Shown: piece after piece, positions 1 to 9,132 of the stretch
How the letters are laid out: each line of letters starts with the position of its first letter
Numbering within the stretch: position 1 is the first letter of the stretch
Assembly: GCA_938050045.1 (NCBI GenBank)
Contig: CALLJS010000002.1
Coordinates: 17,133-81,132, forward strand
Direction: 5' to 3'
From: an uncultured Sphingomonadaceae bacterium
Lineage (GTDB): Bacteria > Pseudomonadota > Alphaproteobacteria > Sphingomonadales > Sphingomonadaceae
DNA length: 64,000 nt
The notes under the pieces: generated by a model
Seen by the model: only the letters and a program-made list of their open reading frames with translations
Told to the model about the DNA's origin: nothing
The model's database searches: none
Position numbers and translations under genes: made by a program

Positions 1-30
1 GTGCGCCTTCGACCACTCGGCCACGTGTCC
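1..30 (-). tRNA. tRNA-Ser, 5' part only (cut by window edge)
   Basis: Read on the minus strand, these bases begin GGACACGTGGCCGAGTGGTC and continue into GAAGGCGCAC. This is the acceptor strand, D-arm and start of the anticodon arm typical of an alphaproteobacterial tRNA-Ser. The anticodon and long variable arm lie outside the window, so the isoacceptor cannot be given. A 77-codon open frame over the same bases is a shadow. Confidence 0.75.
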
Positions 31-166
31 GCAAATCTGCTGGGATCACCCAATAGATTGCAGCCGCTCTATAGGCGTGCGCGCGCTTTTGCAAGCATCT
101 CATCATCGCTCTTGCATATATCTATCAATCTGGCAGTCTGTTGCTCTATAAACGGGAGAATTGGGT

Positions 167-1123
167 ATGCGAAAATATATCATTGCCGCTCTATTATTGG
201 GTGGATTAAGCAGCATGGCATGGGCGCAAAATGAAGAAGAGGCTGCGCCGCCATTTCCGAGCCCCAATGCGATAGTCGATGCAGCCCCTGCATCCGAATG
301 GATTACGATTAAGCCATCGGATTTGATGGTGATGGATTTGGCGGCTGATCGCGATGGTAAAGAACGCCGCGTGATTATTCAGCTTATGCCAGAGCCATTT
401 AGCCAAGGCTGGATTCGCAATATTCGCAAACTGACTGCAGCGAAGTTTTGGGACGCTACAGCGATCATTCGTGTGCAGGATAATTATGTCACCCAATGGG
501 GCGATCCCAATAGCGGTGAAGAGAGCGCAAAGGCTCTGCCCGAAGGTTTGGAAACTGTGCCTGAGAGTGAATATAGAGTGCCTCCTTATCATGATAATAT
601 TAGCACTATTATAAAAGCAAAAGGGCCAAGAGAGATATATTCTGACTGGGCAAAATCGAGTAAGAGTGGTTGGCCTATCGCTGGTAATAGCCGTGGATTT
701 TTCTGGCCCGTGCATTGTTATGCTATGGTTGGTGTGGGGCGTGATTTATCGCCAAATACAGGCGATGGCTCATCGCTCTATACGGTGATTGGCCATGCGC
801 CGCGTCATTTGGACCGCAATATCGCGCTGGTGGGGCGTATCATTTCGGGTATGGAACATATGAGCAGCTTGCCGCGCGGTACGGGGGATTTGGGTTTTTA
901 TGAAACGCCCGAAGAACGCACGCAAATCACCTCTGTGCGGATGGGCAATGACATTAGTGATATACCAGATTTTGAATATCTAAACACGCAAGGCGAGAGT
1001 TTTGCTAAATATGCGGATGCTAGAGCCAATCGCCGCGACCCATTTTTCAATATACCAGCGGGGGGTGCGGATATTTGTAATATTCCAGTGCCAATTAGGG
1101 TGAAAAAAGATGATAAGAAATGA
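167..1123 (+). CDS. Periplasmic peptidyl-prolyl cis-trans isomerase, cyclophilin type
   Basis: This is probably a periplasmic proline isomerase that helps fold exported proteins. Residues 1 to about 21 form a signal peptide (positive start, leucine-rich core, AWA-Q cleavage site). The segment FWDATAIIRVQDNYVTQWGDP corresponds to the cyclophilin stretch that normally reads FHRVI...QGGDP. A later part with GRDLSPNTGDGSSLYTVIG and HLDRNIALVGRIISGM matches the cyclophilin core and its final strand. At about 318 residues it is longer than minimal cyclophilins because of an insertion of roughly 60 residues in the middle. I chose ATG 167, preceded by GGGAG at normal spacing, over the in-frame TTG at 161. 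The stop overlaps the next start by ATGA, so the two genes are probably coupled. Confidence 0.8.
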   Translation: MRKYIIAALLLGGLSSMAWAQNEEEAAPPFPSPNAIVDAAPASEWITIKPSDLMVMDLAADRDGKERRVIIQLMPEPFSQGWIRNIRKLTAAKFWDATAIIRVQDNYVTQWGDPNSGEESAKALPEGLETVPESEYRVPPYHDNISTIIKAKGPREIYSDWAKSSKSGWPIAGNSRGFFWPVHCYAMVGVGRDLSPNTGDGSSLYTVIGHAPRHLDRNIALVGRIISGMEHMSSLPRGTGDLGFYETPEERTQITSVRMGNDISDIPDFEYLNTQGESFAKYADARANRRDPFFNIPAGGADICNIPVPIRVKKDDKK

Positions 1124-1350
1124 GCGAATTTCAGGATATATTATCCCGCGAAAAGCGAATTATATTTGCGCGTGCGCGGCAAAAATTATCGTATAATGGT
1201 GCAGCGCATACCGTTAGATATTATAAAAATAGCATTGTCATGGGTGACGTAGAGACGGGTAAAGCAAAGACTGGTGAAATTGCGGGCGATGCTATCATCA
1301 TTGCCAAAGGCGTGTGGCTGGAGGATAATCATCACCAATCTGAATTTTAA
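1120..1350 (+). CDS. Small protein of unknown function, coupled to the cyclophilin gene
   Basis: A 76-residue soluble protein with no signal peptide or membrane segment. Its first half is basic and helical (REKRIIFARARQKL), and the second half looks like short beta strands (YYKNSIVMGDVETGK, GEIAGDAIIIAKGVWL). I recognise no family. The start overlaps the stop of the cyclophilin gene (ATGA), and the stop at 1348-1350 touches the stop of convergent rpoN with no spacer, which leaves no room for a terminator. Translational coupling supports it being real. Confidence 0.6.
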   Translation: MSEFQDILSREKRIIFARARQKLSYNGAAHTVRYYKNSIVMGDVETGKAKTGEIAGDAIIIAKGVWLEDNHHQSEF

Positions 1351-2871
1351 TCAACCGCCCATCATCTTCATTTCGCGGCGCCGTTGAACCGATGATCCAA
1401 TGCCCATAGCTTCACGATATTTCGCTACTGTTCTGCGGGCAATGTCAAAATCCTTGGCGCGCAGCAGCTCAACCAATTTATCATCGGATAAGATTTTCTT
1501 ACCCTCATTATCGATCAATTCTCTAATTGCATTTTTCACCGCTTCGGCTGATATGCCCTCGCTGCCATCATTATTTTGCACACCGCTGGTAAAGAAATAT
1601 TTTAGCTCATAAACGCCCCGATCACAGCTAAGATATTTATTGCTGGTGACACGGCTAATGGTTGATTCATGCATTTCAATGGCTTCTGCTACCATGCGCA
1701 ATGTCATCGGTTTTAAGTGCGAAACACCGTAGCGGAAAAAACCATCTTGTTGTTTGATAATTTCGCTCACTGTTTTCAAAATAGTTTTTTGTCGCTGATC
1801 CATAGCTTTGATAAGCCAATTTGCATCGGCGATACATTCATTGAGCCATGCTTTGGTCTCTTTATCAGGGCCTGCGCTGCTCATCTCGCTATAATAGCTA
1901 CGGTTGACCAATAGCCTGGGCAGGTTGGCGCTGTTTAATTCAACGCTCCAGCCTTTGCCTTTGGCGGTGACAAAAATATCGGGCGTAATGGCGACGCTAT
2001 CATCGCGCTGAAACCGACAACCAGGTTTTGGATCATATTCGCGCAGCTCCATCAGCATATCGCGCAAATCTTCTTCATCGCAATTACACAGGCGGCGCAA
2101 GCGATCAAAAGCTCCTTTGCCCACCAGATCCAAATTATCTATTAATTTGGCCATGCACGGGTCGTATCTATCGGCTTCTTTCGCTTGAATGGCGATACAT
2201 TCGCTCAAATTTCGGGCGCCAACACCGATTGGGTCAAATCTTTGAATCACGGATAATATGCGCTCCATATCTTGGGCATCAACACCCATTTGATAGGCCA
2301 GCAACGGCACTTCATATTCCATATATCCCGTGTTTTCTATTTTATCGATAATCTGTTGCGCTATCAGCAATTCTGAACCGCTAAATGATGTGCCTGCTTG
2401 TACCAACAGATGATCGCGCAGGCTAATCCCTGGGGCGGCAAAACTATCAAAATCAAGGCTATCGCTGCTATCAAAAGAACCATTACCATCGGCACCGCCA
2501 GAGATGTTCAATCCAGCTTCACTATCATGCGATATTTTATCAGCAGCGCTATCTTGGTTGACTATATCGCTGTCAATATTAACGTCTAATGCTTCGCTGC
2601 CGTTAAAGTCTTGATCGCTAAACACATCATCGCTGGCCCGCTCTTGGCTCGCTTCGCCACTGTCTATTTTTTCATTCTTTACGGGCGTTTCTTGGGCGGA
2701 TAAAGATGTATTTTCGCTCTCTAATAGCGGGTTTTTCTCAATTTCTGCGGCGATGAAAGATTCAACCTCCAAGCTCGACAAGGCCAATAGTTTGATCGCC
2801 TGCTGGAGCTGTGGCGTCATGACTAAAGACTGGCTTTGCCTTAGATCTAAGCGAGGGGAAAGTGCCACCAT
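1351..2871 (-). CDS. rpoN: RNA polymerase sigma-54 factor
   Basis: This is the alternative sigma factor that recognises -24/-12 promoters and needs an AAA+ activator for open-complex formation. The N-terminus shows the glutamine-rich region I (RQSQSLVMTPQLQQAIKLL, residues about 11-29). An acidic, low-complexity region II follows (about 50-150), then the core-binding and helix-turn-helix parts (MVAEAIEMHESTISRVTSNKY). The diagnostic RpoN box ARRTVAKYRE is at about residues 478-487. The length of 506 is normal for the family. It lies just downstream of lptB, a common alphaproteobacterial order, separated by 28 bases. Confidence 0.97.
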   Translation of the reverse strand: MVALSPRLDLRQSQSLVMTPQLQQAIKLLALSSLEVESFIAAEIEKNPLLESENTSLSAQETPVKNEKIDSGEASQERASDDVFSDQDFNGSEALDVNIDSDIVNQDSAADKISHDSEAGLNISGGADGNGSFDSSDSLDFDSFAAPGISLRDHLLVQAGTSFSGSELLIAQQIIDKIENTGYMEYEVPLLAYQMGVDAQDMERILSVIQRFDPIGVGARNLSECIAIQAKEADRYDPCMAKLIDNLDLVGKGAFDRLRRLCNCDEEDLRDMLMELREYDPKPGCRFQRDDSVAITPDIFVTAKGKGWSVELNSANLPRLLVNRSYYSEMSSAGPDKETKAWLNECIADANWLIKAMDQRQKTILKTVSEIIKQQDGFFRYGVSHLKPMTLRMVAEAIEMHESTISRVTSNKYLSCDRGVYELKYFFTSGVQNNDGSEGISAEAVKNAIRELIDNEGKKILSDDKLVELLRAKDFDIARRTVAKYREAMGIGSSVQRRREMKMMGG

Positions 2872-2899
2872 ATCTATCCTAATAATCTAACATAGGGCA

Positions 2900-3691
2900 T
2901 CATAATGCGAAACCTTCGCCTAGATATAATCGACGAACATTCTCATCCGCGACTAAGTCTTGAGGCGATCCTGAAAATAGCACTTGCCCATCATAAATGA
3001 TGCAAGCACGGTCAACAATATCGAGCGTTTCGCGCACATTATGATCGGTGATGAGTACCCCAATATCGCGCTGTTTTAATTCTTTGACCAATTCCCTAAT
3101 GTCCGAAATTGAAATCGGGTCAATGCCCGCAAAAGGCTCATCAAGCAGCATGATTTTGGGATCAGCGGCCAAAGCACGAGCAATTTCACAGCGCCGTCTT
3201 TCGCCGCCCGATAGAGCCATAGAAGGGGATGTCCGCAAATCGGTTAAACCAAATTCATCCAATAATTGTTCTAGGCGTTCGGCGCGTCTTGCTTTGTCTG
3301 GGACGGCCATTTCTAAGACGGCCTTGATATTTTGTTCCACCGTCATGCCGCGAAAAATGGATGTTTCTTGCGGCAAATAGCCAAGGCCCAATATAGCACG
3401 CCGGTACATGGGTAATCCGGTAATATCTTTACCAGCCAGCATTACCCGTCCGCTGTCTGGTTTGACAAGGCCCATGACCGAATAAAAGCATGTTGTTTTA
3501 CCCGCTCCATTGGGCCCGAGCAGGCCGACAACCTCTCCGCGCGCTACCGATAATGACACATCGGTCAACACCGCTCTTTTATCATAGCTTTTGGCGATTG
3601 AAATAACGCCTAGACCATTTGTATCGGCAATATTCTCCGCAACATTGTGGTCATCATCGGTTATAGTGGGTTCTTGCATTTGCAACGACAT
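2900..3691 (-). CDS. lptB: LPS export ABC transporter ATP-binding protein LptB
   Basis: The cytoplasmic ATPase of the LptB2FGC complex, which extracts lipopolysaccharide from the inner membrane and pushes it along the Lpt bridge. The Walker A motif GPNGAGKT, the signature LSGGERRR, the Walker B MLLDEPFAGIDP and the switch histidine in ITDHNVRETL are all present. About 25 extra residues precede the ABC domain (acidic, ending near GLGVISIAKSYDKRAVL). It has lptA and lptC upstream and rpoN downstream on the same strand. The gap of about 160 bases to lptA is wider than usual and could hold a separate promoter. Confidence 0.95.
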   Translation of the reverse strand: MSLQMQEPTITDDDHNVAENIADTNGLGVISIAKSYDKRAVLTDVSLSVARGEVVGLLGPNGAGKTTCFYSVMGLVKPDSGRVMLAGKDITGLPMYRRAILGLGYLPQETSIFRGMTVEQNIKAVLEMAVPDKARRAERLEQLLDEFGLTDLRTSPSMALSGGERRRCEIARALAADPKIMLLDEPFAGIDPISISDIRELVKELKQRDIGVLITDHNVRETLDIVDRACIIYDGQVLFSGSPQDLVADENVRRLYLGEGFAL

Positions 3692-3852
3692 AATATCTTC
3701 TTTTCAATCATCTAATGTGATGAGTATAGATAAGAATATATAAAATTTCCTTAGCAATTACTCAATTGGCAAGCTTTGTGCATGGAAATAGGGCTGATTG
3801 CAATTATCTTTATGCGCATCAATGGCAAATATCGACCAATGACATTCAAATA

Positions 3853-4398
3853 TTATGGGGTTTGATTATCATCTGTTTCGTTATTTTTAGAACGTTGCGG
3901 CACGCTGAATGTTCCTGTGACACGTCCAGCCTGTCCATTGGATTGCGGTGCTGCTTCTACGCTGGTACGATTCTGGTTCAGATCAATAATAATACGTCCA
4001 CCGTTTAATTTATTAGCACCTTGGGTCACAGAAACATTACCAATTAAGGTTATTAAATTGCTATTTAAATCATAGATGGCCGCATCGCTTTTTGTCCGCA
4101 AATTAGCTTTAGTAATCGTCACACCGCCAATCGCATCCAATCGATCAATATCAATGTTACGGGCATCGCTATAGGCAATTGTTAAACGGCTTGATCGCAG
4201 CGTAAGGCCCGCTTGCGTTACAATGACACCACCTGATAAGATACCGCGATTGGAGCGGTCTAATAATTCGGCGCGTCCAGCGTCAAAAGTGACGGGGGCA
4301 TCGCTATTATGGTTTTGGACGATTTGCGCTGGCGCAGTGGCGTTTAAGGATAGAAACGCAATAGCAGAAACGGTTATAATATAAGGTTTGAAATTCAC
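3853..4398 (-). CDS. lptA: LPS transport periplasmic protein LptA (OstA-like)
   Basis: The periplasmic bridge protein that carries lipopolysaccharide from LptC to the outer-membrane LptD. It has a signal peptide (MNFKPYIITVSAIAFLSLNA, cleavage near APA-Q) followed by OstA-type beta repeats: VTFDAGRAELLDRSNRGILSG, DIDRLDAIGGVTITKANLRT and ITLIGNVSVTQGANKLNG. The 181-residue length is normal. The C-terminus ends in an asparagine- and glutamine-rich tail after NRTSVEA. It follows lptC by 32 bases and is probably in the same operon. Confidence 0.9.
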   Translation of the reverse strand: MNFKPYIITVSAIAFLSLNATAPAQIVQNHNSDAPVTFDAGRAELLDRSNRGILSGGVIVTQAGLTLRSSRLTIAYSDARNIDIDRLDAIGGVTITKANLRTKSDAAIYDLNSNLITLIGNVSVTQGANKLNGGRIIIDLNQNRTSVEAAPQSNGQAGRVTGTFSVPQRSKNNETDDNQTP

Positions 4399-4430
4399 AT
4401 CATCATCCTAATTAATTGACACTGTTTATC

Positions 4431-5144
4431 CTATCGGCCATTGGTCGTCAATCGCACTTTGCCTTCTAATATAATCGTGCGGTTGCTCAAATCACCAATG
4501 GCGTTATCAGCACGATAGCTGCCAAATTTGCTGACGCCGTTTACATTACCCGATAATGTGATTTTTCGGCTACCCAATGCCCCCTTTATTCGGTTCGCAT
4601 TAAATGTTCCAAATTCTGTTTTGCCTTTGACCTTATCGAAACTTTCAAAGCTCTGATTGCGCAATTGAATTTCTACATTAGAGACGGTAAATTCATTGCC
4701 AGCGAGCGATTCATATTGCAACGGGCCATTGACTCGCATCACTTCATTATCAAGATTATAGCTGCCGCGCTTGCCCGATAATATGGCAGGGCCGCTGTTT
4801 AATATGATCCGGCCGACAAAATCTTCCATGTCCAAAATTGGGGCGTCGGATGATTTTTGTACCGCGCTGCCCGCTTTTAGAGAAAAAGGACGGCCTTTGC
4901 CATCATGACCACGGTATAAAGCATCGGTAACCTTCAATCTTTCGGGTGCTATATCGACATTTTCTTTGTCCAAAACAAAGCTAAATTCATTATTGACGGT
5001 CAGAGGTGCTAAAATCAAAAATGTGATAAGCGCGACTATAATCATCGGAAATATGATGCGCAAAGCCTTTATCAAATAATCATGAACACTGCCAGGCAGC
5101 ATTGATTTTTGAAGCCTTGTCAAATTTTCATACTGTTGCTGCAT
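4431..5144 (-). CDS. lptC: LPS export protein LptC
   Basis: An inner-membrane bitopic protein that receives LPS from LptB2FG and hands it to LptA. A basic stretch is followed by one membrane helix at about residues 28-49 (IIFPMIIVALITFLILAPL). The periplasmic domain is made of short beta strands with LptC/OstA character (DALYRGHDGKGRPFSLKAGSA; ITLSGNVNGVSKFGSYRADNA). The length of 237 fits alphaproteobacterial LptC. It lies between rnd and lptA, the usual sphingomonad order. Confidence 0.88.
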   Translation of the reverse strand: MQQQYENLTRLQKSMLPGSVHDYLIKALRIIFPMIIVALITFLILAPLTVNNEFSFVLDKENVDIAPERLKVTDALYRGHDGKGRPFSLKAGSAVQKSSDAPILDMEDFVGRIILNSGPAILSGKRGSYNLDNEVMRVNGPLQYESLAGNEFTVSNVEIQLRNQSFESFDKVKGKTEFGTFNANRIKGALGSRKITLSGNVNGVSKFGSYRADNAIGDLSNRTIILEGKVRLTTNGR

Positions 5145-5199
5145 ATTATATACCGTGATTTATACTGTGCAATTGAGTGGGCGAATGACGATGAATAAA

Positions 5200-5820
5200 T
5201 TATGAAGCGTGCGAAAAAATATCATGTTCATCCCAACCCATCAGGTCAAGCCGGGCGCGCTTGGGCAGAAAATCAAAACAAGCTTGCGCAATATCGGTGC
5301 GGCCTTCGCGCTCTAATTTTGCAATGAAGAGTTGATGCAGGCGATGCAAATAGCGGACATCGCTGGCGGCATATTCTTGTTGCGCTTTTGAAAGATTAGC
5401 GCCCCCCCAATCGCTTGACTGTTGTTGTTTGGAAATCTCCGTGCTTAACATTTCGCGCACCAATTCTTTTAAGCCATGGCGGTCTGTATAGGTGCGGGTT
5501 AATTTTGATGCAATTTTTGTGCAAAATACGGGCGCGGCCATCACCCCCATATAATGTTCGATAGCAGCCAGATCAAAGCGTGCAAAATGATAGAGTTTTA
5601 GGCGATTGGGATCGGCCAATATTTCGCGTAAATTGGGGGCTGAAAAATCACTGTCTACGCCGAATTTGACCAGATGTTCATCGCCATTACCATCGGATAT
5701 TTGCAACAAGCATAACCTGTCCCTTGGCGTGACAAGCCCCATTGTTTCGGTGTCAACGGCGACGGGACCATCGCCGAGAATATTGTGCGGCAAATCTTCA
5801 TGATGGAGGTGGACAGCCAT
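5200..5820 (-). CDS. rnd: Ribonuclease D, short form
   Basis: A 3'-5' exoribonuclease of the DEDD superfamily, probably involved in RNA processing. The exonuclease motifs are visible: Exo I VAVDTETMGL, Exo II with LYHFARFDLAA, and Exo III YAASDVRYLHRL. At 206 residues it is only the catalytic domain and lacks the C-terminal HRDC domains of E. coli RNase D. This short form is common beside lptC in alphaproteobacteria. The start ATG at 5820 opens directly into the catalytic domain. Confidence 0.9.
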   Translation of the reverse strand: MAVHLHHEDLPHNILGDGPVAVDTETMGLVTPRDRLCLLQISDGNGDEHLVKFGVDSDFSAPNLREILADPNRLKLYHFARFDLAAIEHYMGVMAAPVFCTKIASKLTRTYTDRHGLKELVREMLSTEISKQQQSSDWGGANLSKAQQEYAASDVRYLHRLHQLFIAKLEREGRTDIAQACFDFLPKRARLDLMGWDEHDIFSHAS

Positions 5821-6166
5821 GGCATATTTCTTTCATAAACAGGGTATCATGGTTTGAGCATATGGCCGAGCGGGCTATATGTCTTAACCTGACATAAGAT
5901 GCTTTACTAATGCCCTAGCTTAATGGACAAGGCAAGTCAGAGCGTGTCTAATAGCAATCAAAAAATAAAATATATCAAATTAACGGCATAATATTGACTA
6001 ATTTGATTTAATTAAAGAAAAAATAGCATAAATTGCTATGACTTTTCTGCAAAATTTGCTATGTAGTATGGCTCATAGGCAAAGGGCCTTGGACAATCTT
6101 TGCGAAATAGTCCCATTCGCATCTGATTTTTAATTATCGGACAGCATGAGGTTTACATAAACGAAA
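5821..6166. other. Intergenic region between rnd and the cold-shock gene
   Basis: This 346-base AT-rich stretch separates divergent genes, so both promoters should be here. I see an inverted repeat TATGTC-N7-GACATA at 5878-5896 that could be an operator. Two related stretches, aaattgctatg and aaatttgctatg, lie near 6031-6063. The bases before 6167 probably form the long leader expected of a cold-shock mRNA. I found no clear -35/-10 pair at good spacing and no open frame. Confidence 0.35.
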
Positions 6167-6892
6167 ATGGGTTTTGATCGCAAACGGCGCGGACGTGGTC
6201 GGGATAAAAGAGACACTTTTGGTGATGAAAGCTATGATGGGTATCGTGAGGCGCCATCATATGATTCCGGTTCAAATAACAGCAGACATCCAAGTTTTGA
6301 CAGAGATAGCAGCGGCGATTCTCGCGGCGGTTATTCTGCCCCCAGATCGGCCTCCAGATCTTCTGGCGGTGGCATGCCAGCCCAAGTGGTTGGCTCTGGA
6401 AAAGGGACTGTAAAATTTTTCAACGCCAGCAAAGGCTTTGGTTTTGTAGCGTGCGAAGACCGTCCCGATGATGTTTTTGTGCATATTAGCGCAGTCGAAC
6501 AAGCAGGCCTCGAAGGGCTTGGCGAAGGACAAGAATTAGAATTTACCCTTGTGGATCGCGGCGGAAAAATATCGGCGAGCGATCTTGTGATTGTTGGTGA
6601 TGTGGTTCCATTTACCAGCGCCCCTAAACCGCGCGATGATGCCCCAAGCGGTGGTGCACAACGTCAATTAACGGGTGAAAATGCGACTGGTTCGGTTAAG
6701 TTTTTCAACAGCATGAAAGGCTTTGGCTTTGTCGCGCGCGATGATGGCGAATCAGACGTATTTGTTCACATATCTTCGCTTGAAAAATCGGGTATTTCGA
6801 CCATTAACGAAGGTGATAGATTGAAATTTGATATTGAAATAGATCGTAGAGGTAAATTTTCTGCGGTCAACCTATCCATGTTGGGCGAATGA
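6167..6892 (+). CDS. Cold-shock protein with two CSD domains
   Basis: A single-stranded nucleic-acid-binding protein, probably an RNA chaperone. An N-terminal arginine-, serine- and glycine-rich disordered tail (residues 1-80) precedes two cold-shock domains. The first starts [19 protein letters not shown] and the second [19 protein letters not shown]. Both keep the RNP1-like KGFGFV and the RNP2-like DVFVHIS motifs. Duplicated CSD proteins are common in alphaproteobacteria; the unusually long basic tail here may add RNA affinity. A strong terminator follows 22 bases after the stop. Confidence 0.93.
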   Translation: MGFDRKRRGRGRDKRDTFGDESYDGYREAPSYDSGSNNSRHPSFDRDSSGDSRGGYSAPRSASRSSGGGMPAQVVGSGKGTVKFFNASKGFGFVACEDRPDDVFVHISAVEQAGLEGLGEGQELEFTLVDRGGKISASDLVIVGDVVPFTSAPKPRDDAPSGGAQRQLTGENATGSVKFFNSMKGFGFVARDDGESDVFVHISSLEKSGISTINEGDRLKFDIEIDRRGKFSAVNLSMLGE

Positions 6893-6914
6893 TACTGTCA
6901 TCTTCGGATTTTTG

Positions 6915-6943
6915 AAAAGGGAGCTTTCGCGCTCCCTTTTTTA
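6915..6943 (+). terminator. Rho-independent terminator of the cold-shock gene
   Basis: The stem aaaagggagc (6915-6924) pairs with gctccctttt (6931-6940) across a six-base loop, and the pairing runs into a T tract. It lies 22 bases after the cold-shock stop and before convergent dps. Because the stem is A/T symmetric at its ends, it may also serve dps. Confidence 0.85.
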
Positions 6944-6974
6944 TTGAGTTCATAGATTATAATAAGGCCGTTGG

Positions 6975-7442
6975 CTATTTTTGGGCCGCAGATTGTGATA
7001 AAAACCATATACGTTGTTCGGCCTGGTCGGTCCAATCATCGGCTATACCATCGGTGGCATTATCGCCTGCCTCAGAAGCCAAATCTTTAACTTCGCGGAT
7101 TTTATTGACCAATTTTCTATTATCTTCGGCCAAAATTTTGAGCATCTCATTGGCATCAATATTCAGATTATCATGATCGACGATGCTTTGATGCTGGGCT
7201 ATACTGGCAATAGAGGTTAGCGATGCTTGTCCATTTTTGCGCACGCGCTCAGCAATCAAATCAGTAATAGCGAAAATCTCTGCAGCATGATCGTCGAATA
7301 AAAGATGGTAATCCCGAAAATGAGGGCCCCTGACATGCCAATGAAAATTTTTCGTCTTGATAAAAAGTGCATAGCAATCTGCGAGCAGTCCATTCAGGCC
7401 CTTGGCGAGGGCTGTTTTGCTATTATTTCCAGTTTGCACCAT
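6975..7442 (-). CDS. dps: Dps family DNA-protecting ferritin
   Basis: A ferritin-like dodecamer that oxidises and stores iron and protects DNA under stress. The ferroxidase-site pattern is clear: KTKNFHWHVRGPHFRDYHLLFDDHAAEI contains the conserved H, H, D and D/E ligands, shared between subunits. The length of 155 is normal. The N-terminal tail is short (MVQTGNNSKTALAKG), with one or two lysines that could touch DNA. It is monocistronic and convergent with the cold-shock gene. Confidence 0.93.
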   Translation of the reverse strand: MVQTGNNSKTALAKGLNGLLADCYALFIKTKNFHWHVRGPHFRDYHLLFDDHAAEIFAITDLIAERVRKNGQASLTSIASIAQHQSIVDHDNLNIDANEMLKILAEDNRKLVNKIREVKDLASEAGDNATDGIADDWTDQAEQRIWFLSQSAAQK

Positions 7443-7587
7443 GTTTATTACTCCTTATTACAGCGAGAGCATAACAAATTTTGCGGCTATATTATAGCGA
7501 TATTTTGGGAGTTTTTTGATTATTTTTGCACGCATATTAAGCATTTTATTCAATCATCAATATATCGATATTATTCAGATTCAGGGC

Positions 7588-8157
7588 CTATGCAATGATA
7601 CGAAATGCCTGCATTGCCATGATGATACCCCAAATTGTGATGATAATCCCGCCAATTTTGCGAATGGTTTTTAGCGGTATAATATCCGATAATTCTTCCT
7701 TGAAGATGATAGCGGGGACATTAGCTATCATGATACCGATAATCGCCCCCAAAAAGGGCAATTGCCAATGTTCGGCATGCGCTGCGTTGGCACCAATGAT
7801 GAACTGGCTTTTATCGCCTATTTGTAGGATGAATAAACCTAAAAAGCTGGTTGCAAATGTTCCAATGTTCCAATTTTCGAGCAAATCAAGCGGTCGGTAC
7901 CATAAGAGCATGCCAATACCGCCTGTTATATAAGCGATAGCGGCAAAGAGTTTGAGCGCATCCATGCTGATCCAACCTTTTATCGCAGTCCCCAAATAGG
8001 TTGACACAGCACAATTAATGATAGTCGCAAGCACTAGCCCCAAGATAATGAGTTTATCATTTTTGAATCGTATTGCCAAAACGGCTGATAGCAATTGAGA
8101 GCGATCTCCCATTTCCGCTATTGCAACAACCAATAATGTGATGAGAAAACTATCCAT
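7588..8157 (-). CDS. TMEM165/Gdt1 family cation/proton exchanger
   Basis: An integral membrane protein with six predicted helices in two repeated halves. Each half carries the family signature E/Q-x-G-D-[KR]-S: AEMGDRSQLLS near residue 14 and LQIGDKSQFI near residue 111. Members (yeast Gdt1, MneA/YebN-like manganese exporters) move Mn2+ or Ca2+ against protons. The second signature has Q where most have E, which may alter metal preference. The length of 189 is usual. Confidence 0.85.
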   Translation of the reverse strand: MDSFLITLLVVAIAEMGDRSQLLSAVLAIRFKNDKLIILGLVLATIINCAVSTYLGTAIKGWISMDALKLFAAIAYITGGIGMLLWYRPLDLLENWNIGTFATSFLGLFILQIGDKSQFIIGANAAHAEHWQLPFLGAIIGIMIANVPAIIFKEELSDIIPLKTIRKIGGIIITIWGIIMAMQAFRIIA

Positions 8158-8202
8158 GCTTATGCCGAGCTACTGTTTTGATAATGCGTGTTCATGGCCG
8201 TA

Positions 8203-8538
8203 TTAATGGGCAATTCGAATCGCAACCGATGCCAATAAAGATTGGACTATTTCGCCATTATCCGAAGAACAGCCAATGGCATCTTTTAATATTTCCAAGA
8301 AATTTTCAATCACGGATTTGCTCTCACCATATTTAAAGGCATTGTGCAAAGCCGCTTCAAAAGCAGAGGCTATTTCTGCCACTACAATAAAATCATGCGC
8401 TATTGCTGTGGTGCGAATATTGTCGAGCCGCATTAAAAATTGTACTGGATTACTGTCGAATGATGTCATCTTCAAACTATCATAAATATCGGAAAGCTGT
8501 GCGCGAGCTAGCAAAAATTGGTCATGGTCTAAATTCAT
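8203..8538 (-). CDS. Helical protein of unknown function, faintly HPt-like
   Basis: A 111-residue soluble protein that looks all-helical. The segment NIRTTAIAHDFIVVAEIASAFEAALHNAFKYG has the spacing of a histidine-phosphotransfer helix pair (H at about 49) but lacks the usual HxLKG motif, so this is only a hint. The C-terminus has SLLASVAIRIAH. It lies 45 bases upstream of nothing on its own strand but the Gdt1 gene, to which it may be co-transcribed. Its function is unknown. Confidence 0.5.
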   Translation of the reverse strand: MNLDHDQFLLARAQLSDIYDSLKMTSFDSNPVQFLMRLDNIRTTAIAHDFIVVAEIASAFEAALHNAFKYGESKSVIENFLEILKDAIGCSSDNGEIVQSLLASVAIRIAH

Positions 8539-8829
8539 TGTCGTCTCGCATTCTGATGAATCATCATCGATAAGAACATAAAATTTGATGATAGATGCGC
8601 CGCCAAAAGCAAAGCTTTATCCTCAAAGATTATAATCACCATCGCCGAACATGGTTAATATGCCGTAAAGATTGAAGATGTAGATGGATATAATTGCTAA
8701 TTCTTATGGCCACTATCGCCTAATAGTTTGACTTTAGGGGCTTGACTTTCATCGATAAGCGCGGCAATGGACGCTGCAACAAGGCGGCCATGCATAGCCG
8801 CCTTATCTATTTTCAAGAAGGAACGGGCC

Positions 8830-8997
8830 ATGGCGAAACCAGCCAATGTCAAAATTAAATTAGTCAGCACAGCAGACACAGGCTTTTTCTATGTTACCAA
8901 GAAAAACCCGCGCAATATCACCGAAAAAATGGTGATGCGTAAATATGATCCCGTAGTGCGCAAGCATGTCGAATTTAAAGAAGCCAAAATCAAATAA
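8830..8997 (+). CDS. rpmG: 50S ribosomal protein L33
   Basis: A 55-residue large-subunit ribosomal protein. [20 protein letters not shown], then [16 protein letters not shown] and [10 protein letters not shown] match the proteobacterial L33. This version lacks the zinc-binding CXXC pairs found in zinc-type L33. I chose ATG 8830, with AAGGAA just upstream, over an open frame extending to 8767, because homologs start MAK. A hairpin terminator follows. Confidence 0.96.
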   Translation: MAKPANVKIKLVSTADTGFFYVTKKNPRNITEKMVMRKYDPVVRKHVEFKEAKIK

Positions 8998-9057
8998 GCA
9001 CAATTTGCGCAATTTGATGCTATAGGGTTTTAAGGCCCTCTCAGCTTAACGATATTG

Positions 9058-9086
9058 AAACCGCGCATGATTCATGGGCGGTTTTC
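9058..9086 (+). terminator. Terminator downstream of rpmG
   Basis: The arms aaaccgc (9058-9064) and gcggttt (9078-9084) pair, extended by catga/tcatg inside and ending in a short T run. It lies about 60 bases after rpmG, before a decayed gene on the opposite strand. Confidence 0.65.
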
Positions 9087-9132
9087 TCCTGTTTGCTCTA
9101 TATTATAATCTTCGGCCCAGTGACGAATGACT

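Noticed and set aside
1..234. Open frame of 77 codons at the left edge
   Set aside because: It covers the partial tRNA-Ser and overlaps the cyclophilin start in another frame; its composition is not protein-like.
206..715. 169-codon minus-strand frame
   Set aside because: Antisense to the cyclophilin gene, with no family match and rich in H, R and I as expected of a shadow.
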